Source: Carboxylicivirga sp. M1479
GTDB taxonomy: Bacteria > Bacteroidota > Bacteroidia > Bacteroidales > Marinilabiliaceae
Assembly: GCF_007097485.1 (NCBI RefSeq)
Contig: NZ_VKDE01000004.1
Location: forward strand, 62,001-126,000
Direction of reading: 5' to 3'
DNA: 64,000 nt
This document shows, piece by piece, positions 18,222-26,141 of this stretch. A model generated the notes under the pieces. The model worked only from the letters and a program-made list of their open reading frames with translations. It did not search any database and was not told the origin of the DNA. Each line of letters begins with the position of its first letter. The stretch's first letter is position 1. The translations under genes and the position numbers were made by a program.

Positions 18222-19691
18222 ATGAAACGCAATATTTTTTTAGCATTGGTTATAACATTGGGGTTATTGTCGTGCACAAATAGTACTAAATCAAAACAAG
18301 CGAAAAAGCCTAACGTCTTATTCTTTCTGGTAGATGATTTAGGGTGGATGGACGTAGGCTATAATGGTTCTCCATTTTATGAAACTCCCAATATTGATCA
18401 ATTAGCTAACGAAGGCGTCCGTTTTAATAACGCTTATGCAACACACCCAAGGTGTGTGCCATCACGCTATTCATTAATAACTGGGCGTTACCCGGCACGC
18501 GCTCAGATGCCTGGTCCGGGTGAAGGCAAATTAAATCCTACGAAAGGTGTTTATCCTGGTGATGAAGCCCGATTAGAAGCCGATGAGGTGACCATTGCCG
18601 ATGCTATGAGAGCTGGTGGTTACACCACCTTCTTTGCGGGTAAATGGCATTTGGCATTTTCAGGAACCATGCCTGAGCATGTTGGCTTTGATATTAATGT
18701 GGCTGGCGGGCATGCCGGATCGCCTATCTCATTTTTTGCACCTTATAATGAGAGTCATCGCAGTACGAAAAAGAAACCCATTGAAGGACTAGATGACGCC
18801 CCCGATGGCGAATACCTGACTGATAGAATTACGGATGAAACAATTCAGTTTTTGAATAATCATCAGGCAACACATCCAGAAAAACCATTTTTTGCGTATG
18901 TTTCACATTATGCCGTTCATGAGCCCATTGAAGCCAAGCAAGAACACGTCGACAAGTTCGAGGCCAAGAAGAAGAGCATGACCTACACCGGTGAGCCTTT
19001 TATTGAAGAGGGAACAGGTACCACAAAGATGCATCAGGATAATGCGACCTATGCTGGTATGGTTTATAGCATGGACGAAAGCTTAGGACGTATAAGCGCA
19101 AAATTGGCGGAGTTGGGACAATTAGATAATACGATCATTGTCTTTTTCTCGGATAATGGTGGATTGTCGAACCGAGGTTTTAATCCCAGAAGAGTGGCAA
19201 CATCCAATTATCCTCTTAGGGCAGGAAAAGGGCATTTGTATGAGGGAGGAGTAAGAGAGCCTTTAATTGTCAAGTGGCCTGGTATTGTTAAGAAAGGGAT
19301 GCAGAGTAATGCATTGGTAACCGGTAATGATTTCTTTCCTACCATCCTTGAGATGGTTGGTTTAGAGCCATTGCCTCTAGCGCATTTAGACGGCGAAAGT
19401 GTTGTGTGGGCATTAAAAGAGCAGCAGAATCCTAATCCGGAACGTGCTGTTTTTTGGCACTCACCAGTTGACCGTCCGCATGCTACGGGCGATTCAAATA
19501 GTACAGCCATCAGAAAGGGGCCGTACAAATTAATTGAGTTTTATGATCAGGATGTTGTGGAACTCTATAATATAGAAGAGGATATTGAAGAAAAGCATGA
19601 TTTGTCGGAACAATTGCCGGAGATCAAAAAGGCTTTATTAGAAGAATTACATCAATGGCGTTTAGATGTTAATGCCTATATTAAAAAGTAA
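18222..19691 (+). CDS. S1-type sulfatase lipoprotein (arylsulfatase A-like)
   Basis: Sulfatase of 489 aa. The lipobox LLSC (about residues 15-18) predicts a lipoprotein anchored in a membrane. PNVLFFLVDDLGWMDVGYNG is the metal-binding start. The maturation motif is CVPSR with Cys78, followed by YSLITGRYPAR. FAGKWHLA, HYAVHEPIEA and FFSDNGGLSNRG complete the active site. It is clearly a paralogue of the sulfatase at 37050, sharing the THPRCVPSRYS and GPG blocks. It is the first gene right of the HTCS on the opposite strand and may have its own promoter. Regiospecificity is unknown. Confidence 0.9.
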   Translation: MKRNIFLALVITLGLLSCTNSTKSKQAKKPNVLFFLVDDLGWMDVGYNGSPFYETPNIDQLANEGVRFNNAYATHPRCVPSRYSLITGRYPARAQMPGPGEGKLNPTKGVYPGDEARLEADEVTIADAMRAGGYTTFFAGKWHLAFSGTMPEHVGFDINVAGGHAGSPISFFAPYNESHRSTKKKPIEGLDDAPDGEYLTDRITDETIQFLNNHQATHPEKPFFAYVSHYAVHEPIEAKQEHVDKFEAKKKSMTYTGEPFIEEGTGTTKMHQDNATYAGMVYSMDESLGRISAKLAELGQLDNTIIVFFSDNGGLSNRGFNPRRVATSNYPLRAGKGHLYEGGVREPLIVKWPGIVKKGMQSNALVTGNDFFPTILEMVGLEPLPLAHLDGESVVWALKEQQNPNPERAVFWHSPVDRPHATGDSNSTAIRKGPYKLIEFYDQDVVELYNIEEDIEEKHDLSEQLPEIKKALLEELHQWRLDVNAYIKK

Positions 19692-19720
19692 ATAAAAGAA
19701 GATTACACAAAAAAATAATT

Positions 19721-19830
19721 TTCTCGCAAAGTACGCAAAGAATCTACAACACAAAGAGCGCAAAGAAGTAAAAATAGCTTGCTCGAATTGGCGAGCTTTG
19801 CGCTTTCCTTGGCGTCCTTTGTGTGAAATT
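19721..19830. repeat. REP-like inverted repeat with CGCAAAG motifs
   Basis: The left arm carries CTCGCAAAGTACGCAAAG and CACAAAGAGCGCAAAG. The right arm carries GCTTTGCGCTTTCC and GGCGTCCTTTGTGTG, broadly complementary, with a tight GCTCG/CGAGC hairpin (19781-19796) near the centre. Repeats built on GCAAAG are common between genes in Bacteroidota (recollection, not a search). It lies between a sulfatase and the GH12-like gene and may end transcription of the first. Confidence 0.5.
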
Positions 19831-19882
19831 GTATTGAGATATTTTTTTACCACTGATAACTACCAAACCATATAATAGATCT

Positions 19883-21070
19883 ATGTTGAAGAATGTAAAG
19901 TTATTTCTGTTGCTTTTACTGACTTATCAGATTGATGCTCAGAATACCTGTAGTGAAAATGAATTAGTGGCAATTAGTGGCAATGTTGCGCCCATATCAT
20001 CCTATTCACTTGGCATGAGTAGTGGTGTTGGTGGCACCATGCTTTATTGTCCTTCAGACTACAATCATGATAATGGCGGACATTATTATTTGCAGTATGT
20101 TGATCTGGGGGGCACCGGGATGGATGGCTACCCCAACATTAGGATTGGAGGTTCTCAATATGGCGGACAATGGCATCCCGGCGATTATAACATCACAGGC
20201 ATGCCCGTTCAAATCAAGGATATTCCTGAAGCTATGGAAATAGAGTGGGTTTGCAGTCAGGCCAATGCCACTGATAGTGATGACAAATGGATGGCTTCTA
20301 TCAATTTTATATTCGACATGTATGGCGATGAAACCAGCAAGCCAGTAAGCGTAGAGCGTGATTATGATCTGGTGATAAAGGCACAAAGTTTTAACTTTAA
20401 TGATAATCTGGAGGATCAGCCAGAGGTGAAGAATGGCATCCTCTATTTTTTTGCCCGTAACGCCGACCATAGTTTAAAGCCATTTGAAATAAGTATCAAT
20501 GGTCGTGTTTATACCTATGCTGTTCGTTATAAGTTTTTTGACGGACAAGGCGACAAGGATGATAAAGCACATATAAAGCTGATACCATATGGTGACAATG
20601 GGGCTCCACCTGCACTGCGGATGAAGGTGAAAGAGCTGATTGCAACCACAAAGGAATTTGTACAATATGCTAATATTCCAGAGCCTTATTTAAGTTTGGC
20701 TTTAAATAACATTGCTCAGGATGACACCTGGATGAAAGCCATCAATGCCGGTTATGAGGTTTATACAGGTCAGTCGCAATTGAATATCACCAAATATAAG
20801 TTGTGGACAGATGGTTTGCCGACTTCAATTGCAAAATATGAAATGGTGAAGCAAGGAATTGGGCCTAATCCTGCCAGGGATATTGTTTATATTTTCGATA
20901 ATGACGTGCCATGTACTGTTCAGTGCTTTTCGATTAGAGGACAAGAGCAGAGTATTCAATTAGTAAATAATTCATTCCGTGTAGCACATATAAAAAATGG
21001 CTTTTACATTATTAGGGTGGTAAATTGTAAAGGAGAAACAAGTCATTACAAATTAATGGTAGACAAATAA
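19883..21070 (+). CDS. Secreted GH12-like beta-jelly-roll protein with T9SS tail
   Basis: Protein of 395 aa. A signal peptide ends at about residue 20 (QIDAQ). The main domain (about 25-310) resembles GH12 endoglucanases and xyloglucanases in order of blocks: YPNIRIGG, PVQIKDIPEAMEIEW, WMASINFIFDMYGD, DYDLVIKAQ, GRVYTYAVRY, and INAGYEVYTGQSQL near the end. The GYEVYTG block fits the GH12 acid/base site (Glu292). At the nucleophile block, where GH12 usually has E-(I/L)-MIW, this protein has D-LVIKA with Asp162. It ends with a T9SS-like domain (IGPNPARDIVYIF, NGFYIIRVV). If the family is right it cuts or binds a beta-glucan at the cell surface. The assignment is by pattern only, and a non-catalytic or new family is possible. 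Confidence 0.5.
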   Translation: MLKNVKLFLLLLLTYQIDAQNTCSENELVAISGNVAPISSYSLGMSSGVGGTMLYCPSDYNHDNGGHYYLQYVDLGGTGMDGYPNIRIGGSQYGGQWHPGDYNITGMPVQIKDIPEAMEIEWVCSQANATDSDDKWMASINFIFDMYGDETSKPVSVERDYDLVIKAQSFNFNDNLEDQPEVKNGILYFFARNADHSLKPFEISINGRVYTYAVRYKFFDGQGDKDDKAHIKLIPYGDNGAPPALRMKVKELIATTKEFVQYANIPEPYLSLALNNIAQDDTWMKAINAGYEVYTGQSQLNITKYKLWTDGLPTSIAKYEMVKQGIGPNPARDIVYIFDNDVPCTVQCFSIRGQEQSIQLVNNSFRVAHIKNGFYIIRVVNCKGETSHYKLMVDK

Positions 21071-21239
21071 GGGTTCTTAATGTGTATTTTATTTAGTGTT
21101 CAGTGGGTCAGGTGTTTGGGATTATGCTTTTTGTGTATTTGAATCAATATTACACCCATACTGAACGATTATTAAAACATATTTTAACATTTTATGCCGT
21201 AATATTGCTCACCAAATTTAATTGTTAATTAAAAGTTTT
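21071..21239 (+). promoter_or_regulatory. Leader of the susC-like gene
   Basis: AT-rich gap before susC holding a 16-nt perfect-arm palindrome TTAAAACATATTTTAA at 21172-21187. A TAATATTG block about 30 nt upstream of the coding start region differs by one base from the TAnnTTTG -7 consensus of Bacteroidota. A promoter here is expected because susC follows a T9SS gene with a 169-nt gap, but the exact site is uncertain. Confidence 0.3.
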
Positions 21240-24200
21240 ATGAAAAAAGCACTGTTAGGATTATTAGTCCTGTTTATTTCCACTTTGAGTTATGCTCAGG
21301 GAGGGAAAACAATAACAGGAAAAGTTACAGATGAATCTGGAGCAAGTCTGCCAGGAGTAACTGTCGCAATAAAAGGAACAACCTCAGGTACTATCACCGA
21401 TATGAATGGTGAATTTACAATGAAAACACAATCAGATAGCGATATCTTAGTGTTTTCGTTTATTGGTTTTACTAGCCAAGAATTTAATACTGCGGGTAAA
21501 TCAACCTTAAAAGTTATTTTGAGAGAGGATATGACTGATTTGGATGAAGTGGTAGTAGTTGGCTATGGTCAAGTACGTAAAAGTGATTTGACAGGTGCGG
21601 TTGCAAGTGTAAAAGCCAGAGAAGAGGTTGCACGGCAGTATCCATCTGTTGATATGTTATTGCAAGGACGTGCTTCAGGTGTTCAGGTTATTGGAGACGG
21701 AGGCCCCGGAGCCGCATTAAGTGTACGTATTCGTGGAGCCAACAGTCTAAATAACAGTAATGAGCCTTTATATGTAGTTGATGGTGTTATTATTAACTCA
21801 GCTACCGAGGATGCTGATATTAATAATGGAGGTGATAGTAATGAGTTACCTGCTGCACAAAATGGTTTGACAGGATTGAATGCCAACGACATTGCCAATG
21901 TAGAGGTATTAAAGGATGCATCGGCGACGGCCATTTACGGTTCGAGAGGGGCTAACGGCGTTGTTATTATTACGACAAAACAAGGTGAATCAGGCAAGGA
22001 TCAGATGCCACGCGTGAATATCTACAGTTCTGTTGATTTCTCTGAAATGACAAAGAAAATTGACCTTTTAGACGGTGTGGGTTATGCGAATTACCAAAAT
22101 GAGTATTCGGCACAACAAGGTAATGAATTAAAGTATCATGTTGAAGAAGGTGTTGTTTATCCTTTGGCAGATGATGGTACTGGTTCATTTGTGCCTGTAT
22201 ATGATGCTCCTTATGTGTCAAAAGATTGGCAAGAGGAAGTATACTCAATGGGAGTAAGTTATAATGCTGGAGCTTCGATAAGTGGTAGTAATGGTAAAAC
22301 AAAATACTACTTTTCAGGAGGATATACTGATCAGACAGGTATTGTAGAAACCAATAATATTAAAAGGGGAGATCTTCGTCTGAATTTAAGCACTCAAATA
22401 AGCAATCGCTTAAAGCTGGATACGCGACTTTCATTAATGTATCAAGATGGTAGTTTTGCCAATGGTGGAAGTAAATCAGGTGGAACAAGAAGCTTTACGA
22501 AACAAGTATTAGGATATCGTCCGTTAGTTGGAACTTATGATCCCGATCAAGATATTGATGATGATTTGGAACAGTCAAATCCTTATTCGTGGTTGACAGA
22601 TTATAAAGATTTAACAGAAGAGGTAAGATCTAATATTGCTACTTCTTTGACTTACGATATCATCAAAGGTTTGAAATATAAACTTGATCTGGGTGTTGAC
22701 TATCGTAATAAAGAACGATCAAGATGGTATGGTACTGAGTTATTTAAAGGAGCACAACAAAATGGTGTTGCTAACTACTCTTTCTTAAAACGTTATTCTT
22801 ATTCAATCAACAACCTGTTGATGTATAACCGCAAGTTTAATAAGGTACACAATATTAATGCAACGGCAGGTGTGACTTATGACACCAACCAAACACGATC
22901 GCAATTATACGAAGTATCAGACTTCCTTATTAAAACCTTAGAAGAAGAAGTACCACAGAATGGTGCTTTTGCAGAGGTTCCTTTTGCATTCAAATATAAA
23001 GATGAAACGATATTCTCAGTTTTAGGTCGCGCTATTTACTCATACAAAGATCGTTATATTGTAACAGCAACTTTCCGTTCTGATAAATCATCCAAATTTG
23101 CCCCAGGTAATCAGGTTGGTAACTTCCCATCGGCGTCTGTGGCATGGAGAGCCATGGAAGAATCTTTTATTAGAGACTTGAATGTATTTGATAACTTGAA
23201 ATTACGTGCAGGGTGGGGATTAACAGGTAACCAGGGAATGCCACCATACCAAACATTAGGTACTTATGCCAATGTTTATTATGTGCAAGGTGGTAATACG
23301 GTAAATGGTTACGTGCCTGAGCGTATTCCAAATCCAGATTTAACATGGGAAACAACAGAGCAGTATAACCTTGGGGTTGATATGGCCTTTTTTAATAACC
23401 GTTTACGTTCTACCGTTGATGTTTATTATAAGGATACTAAAGACCTGTTGAATCAAACACCAATCGGGCCATCAAATGGTTTTAAATCAATATGGCAGAA
23501 TAGAGGTGGATTAGAGAATAAAGGTTTTGAAGTCGCAATTGATGGAACTGTTTACGATAAGAATGGTTGGAGTATCGATCTTGGAGGTCATATCTCAATG
23601 AACAAAGGTAAAATTAAAGATTTGGGCTTAGCTCCGGAAACCATTTATAAGAATGGTGAAGCCATTGAAGCCGTTTATTATTTAGGTAACAATGTGTCAT
23701 CGGGTACTTATTTTAAATTTCCAGCCAACATTTTTATGGAAGGCGAAGAGATTGGTGTGTTCTGGGGACATGAAACTAGAGGAGTATATGCTCCATCCAT
23801 TGTTGATTATGCTGCTTTATATGGACAAGAAGTAGCTGACAAATATGCTACTATGTTTGAGCCCGGTGAAACAATTATTGTTGATCACAATGATGATGGT
23901 GAGATTAGTGATGCTGATAAAACAGTTATTGGTAACCCAAACCCTGATTTTACTTATGGTTTGAGCTTAAATGTATCGTATAAGAACTTCAGCTTATCGG
24001 CTCTTTTCGATGGTGTTTACGGTAACGAAATTATCAATGGTTATAATATGGAATTGGCTTATCCAGAAGGGCAACCAAAAAATATTCTAACTGAAGCATA
24101 TGATCAGGCATGGCGTTCAGATGCACCGTCTACGACATACAATGCACTTGGATATAGAGGTAACCAAACAACCTTACCTGATAATTTGGTTGAAGATGGT

Positions 24201-24437
24201 AGTTACTTCCGTATGAATAACATTACTCTTTCATACAACTTTAAAGTCAAAGACTTTGCGGGTATCGACAATGTAAATATTTACGCAACCGGACGAAATT
24301 TATTTACTGTAACTAACTATAGTGGTTATAATCCTCAGATTACAAGTTTCCTATACGATGGAATGATCAATGGAGTAGATTGGTCAGGAACACCAAACGT
24401 GAAAACTTATTTGATGGGAATTAACGTAGCATTTTAA
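21240..24437 (+). CDS. susC-like: SusC-like TonB-dependent outer membrane transporter
   Basis: Outer membrane importer that takes up oligosaccharides with energy from TonB, working as a pair with the SusD-like lipoprotein encoded next. ATG 21240 opens a good signal peptide (MKKALLGLLVLFIST...AQ); an upstream in-frame TTG at 21222 is not needed. Order: carboxypeptidase-regulatory-like domain (about 25-100, GKVTDESGASLPGVTV), a TonB-box-like DLDEVVVVGYG, the plug domain (about 110-230, ending IYGSRGANGVVIITTK) and a long beta-barrel up to the terminal aromatic residue (MGINVAF). About 1065 aa is typical. It stands 39 nt before susD. The pair is the marker of the PUL and is expected to be under control of the HTCS at 13985. 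Confidence 0.96.
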   Translation: MKKALLGLLVLFISTLSYAQGGKTITGKVTDESGASLPGVTVAIKGTTSGTITDMNGEFTMKTQSDSDILVFSFIGFTSQEFNTAGKSTLKVILREDMTDLDEVVVVGYGQVRKSDLTGAVASVKAREEVARQYPSVDMLLQGRASGVQVIGDGGPGAALSVRIRGANSLNNSNEPLYVVDGVIINSATEDADINNGGDSNELPAAQNGLTGLNANDIANVEVLKDASATAIYGSRGANGVVIITTKQGESGKDQMPRVNIYSSVDFSEMTKKIDLLDGVGYANYQNEYSAQQGNELKYHVEEGVVYPLADDGTGSFVPVYDAPYVSKDWQEEVYSMGVSYNAGASISGSNGKTKYYFSGGYTDQTGIVETNNIKRGDLRLNLSTQISNRLKLDTRLSLMYQDGSFANGGSKSGGTRSFTKQVLGYRPLVGTYDPDQDIDDDLEQSNPYSWLTDYKDLTEEVRSNIATSLTYDIIKGLKYKLDLGVDYRNKERSRWYGTELFKGAQQNGVANYSFLKRYSYSINNLLMYNRKFNKVHNINATAGVTYDTNQTRSQLYEVSDFLIKTLEEEVPQNGAFAEVPFAFKYKDETIFSVLGRAIYSYKDRYIVTATFRSDKSSKFAPGNQVGNFPSASVAWRAMEESFIRDLNVFDNLKLRAGWGLTGNQGMPPYQTLGTYANVYYVQGGNTVNGYVPERIPNPDLTWETTEQYNLGVDMAFFNNRLRSTVDVYYKDTKDLLNQTPIGPSNGFKSIWQNRGGLENKGFEVAIDGTVYDKNGWSIDLGGHISMNKGKIKDLGLAPETIYKNGEAIEAVYYLGNNVSSGTYFKFPANIFMEGEEIGVFWGHETRGVYAPSIVDYAALYGQEVADKYATMFEPGETIIVDHNDDGEISDADKTVIGNPNPDFTYGLSLNVSYKNFSLSALFDGVYGNEIINGYNMELAYPEGQPKNILTEAYDQAWRSDAPSTTYNALGYRGNQTTLPDNLVEDGSYFRMNNITLSYNFKVKDFAGIDNVNIYATGRNLFTVTNYSGYNPQITSFLYDGMINGVDWSGTPNVKTYLMGINVAF

Positions 24438-24476
24438 TAAGTGCTTACTATGAATGTTATGATAAAAATAGAAAAG

Positions 24477-26060
24477 ATGAAGAATACATTTAAAAATATA
24501 GGAGTATTTCTAGGCATGCTACTTTTATTGGCAGCCTGTACCGTGGAGGAGCATCCGAAATTTATCGGGGCTGATGTATTATTTGATAATACGGATAACT
24601 CACAAACGGCTCTTTATGGTGTTTATAATGGTTATGCTGGTTATCATTATTATGGCTCTACATTTATGCATGTAACCAATTATGCATCGGGTATGATTAA
24701 TGGTCCTCGCCAACAAGATTTGGATGGTTCCATTGCTTTAAATCCACAAGCCACCAACAATGACATTAACAAAACGTGGGTTGATATGTATAAGATGATA
24801 GGTCGTGCGAACGATTTTATCACGAACATGCGTGCTGCTGACATGGAGAATGTTGTGGAACAGAATGATCAATTAGGACAGGCTTTGTTTTTAAGAGCAT
24901 TTACATATTTTAATCTTGTACGTATTTGGGGAGAGGTGCCCCTAGTGCTTGAAACAGCAACGAGTACGAGTCTGAATTTCCCTAAGTCAAGCAAAGAAGA
25001 AATTGTTGCCCAAATTGTAATTGATCTGGAAGAGGCAGCTTCTTTGATGAAAGGTGATGAAACAGCAAACGTACAAATGTCAGGCCGTCCGGTTAAATTT
25101 GCGGCTAACATGGTGCTAGCTCATGTGTATATGTACATGGCAGGCAATAAAACTGCAGGTGAAACAGAATACTGGCAGAAAGCCTACGATGAGGCTATGA
25201 AAGCCTATGGTCGTTATAGCTTGGTGAATGATTTTAGAGACTTATGGCATCCACAAACTTGTAATTACACAAGCGAGGCGGTGTTCGAATTACAAGGAAA
25301 TATCGAAAATACGTTCCGTTTAATTCAAACACATATACCAAACAAAACCATTGCAGCCAATACATGGGGCCGTTTTAGAGCTAACCTGGAAGTTTACACT
25401 GAGCATGCTGAAGCATACAATGGTTTAGACCCAAGGTACGCAGCAACCTACATTACAGAGTGGACTGATAGAAATGGAAAGCCTAAAGTGGGCTATTCAA
25501 CATCAAAAACCAATGTTAATCGAGCAAGTAACTTATTAGCATTCCCTTGGACCTATAAATATTGGGCTAAAGGGGACGAAACAACTGCTGGTACGTATAA
25601 TACTGATCGTAACATGGTTGTTTACCGTTATGCTCATTTACTAATAATGCTGGCCGAGATTGAAAATGAATTAAATGGTCCTGCTAATGCCTATGCTTAT
25701 ATCAATGAGTTAATGGGACGTGCTCGTAACTCTAGCGACACTCCAGGACCAGATCCAGCTGATTGGGCCGGAATGACACAAGATCAATTTCGTGAGGCTA
25801 TTATGTTAGAATATCAATTTGAGTTATTTACTGAAGGGCATGATTTCTTTTATAACCGTCGCCGTGGAATCGAGTTTTTTGGTGCCAATGTAATTGATAA
25901 GCATAATAACTTTCCACATTACGACTTTACTAAAAAATACGATAAGCTGTTTCCAACACCAGGAACAACAGAGGCAAATCGTGTTATGCTTTTACCAATT
26001 CCAAGTGATGAATTGATTGGTAATCCAAACGTTAACGAACAAAATCCAGGTTATTTATAA
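24477..26060 (+). CDS. susD-like: SusD-like glycan-binding lipoprotein
   Basis: Cell-surface lid for the SusC transporter that captures oligosaccharides. I placed the start at ATG 24477, which gives a lipoprotein signal (MKNTFKNIGVFLGMLLLLAAC). The GTG at 24441 and ATG at 24453 lie upstream in frame but would put 8-12 polar residues before the signal. The helical TPR-like body shows QALFLRAFTYFNLVRIWGEVPLV, typical of SusD N-terminal domains, and the RagB/SusD C-terminal region ends LLPIPSDELIGNPNVNEQNPGY, a hallmark closing motif. About 527 aa, usual length. A strong hairpin follows the stop, so the susCD transcript may be partly ended there. Confidence 0.96.
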   Translation: MKNTFKNIGVFLGMLLLLAACTVEEHPKFIGADVLFDNTDNSQTALYGVYNGYAGYHYYGSTFMHVTNYASGMINGPRQQDLDGSIALNPQATNNDINKTWVDMYKMIGRANDFITNMRAADMENVVEQNDQLGQALFLRAFTYFNLVRIWGEVPLVLETATSTSLNFPKSSKEEIVAQIVIDLEEAASLMKGDETANVQMSGRPVKFAANMVLAHVYMYMAGNKTAGETEYWQKAYDEAMKAYGRYSLVNDFRDLWHPQTCNYTSEAVFELQGNIENTFRLIQTHIPNKTIAANTWGRFRANLEVYTEHAEAYNGLDPRYAATYITEWTDRNGKPKVGYSTSKTNVNRASNLLAFPWTYKYWAKGDETTAGTYNTDRNMVVYRYAHLLIMLAEIENELNGPANAYAYINELMGRARNSSDTPGPDPADWAGMTQDQFREAIMLEYQFELFTEGHDFFYNRRRGIEFFGANVIDKHNNFPHYDFTKKYDKLFPTPGTTEANRVMLLPIPSDELIGNPNVNEQNPGYL

Positions 26061-26083
26061 GCCTGAACCAGAAATATAATAAT

Positions 26084-26112
26084 GGTCCTCCGAATATTGG
26101 AGGACCCTTTTT
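26084..26112 (+). terminator. Terminator-like hairpin after susD
   Basis: Perfect 8-bp stem GGTCCTCC (26084-26091) / GGAGGACC (26099-26106), 7-nt loop, followed by CTTTTT. It sits 24 nt past the susD stop and upstream of the GH3 coding start. It argues against the long ORF start at 26082, which would run through the hairpin. Partial termination here would raise susCD transcript relative to the enzymes. Confidence 0.8.
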
Positions 26113-26141
26113 ACCGTCTTTACACTATAATAAACATTTCC

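Noticed and set aside
26082-26141. N-terminal extension of the GH3 protein from ATG 26082
   Set aside because: It would translate through a perfect terminator hairpin and hide the lipoprotein signal that starts at 26142.
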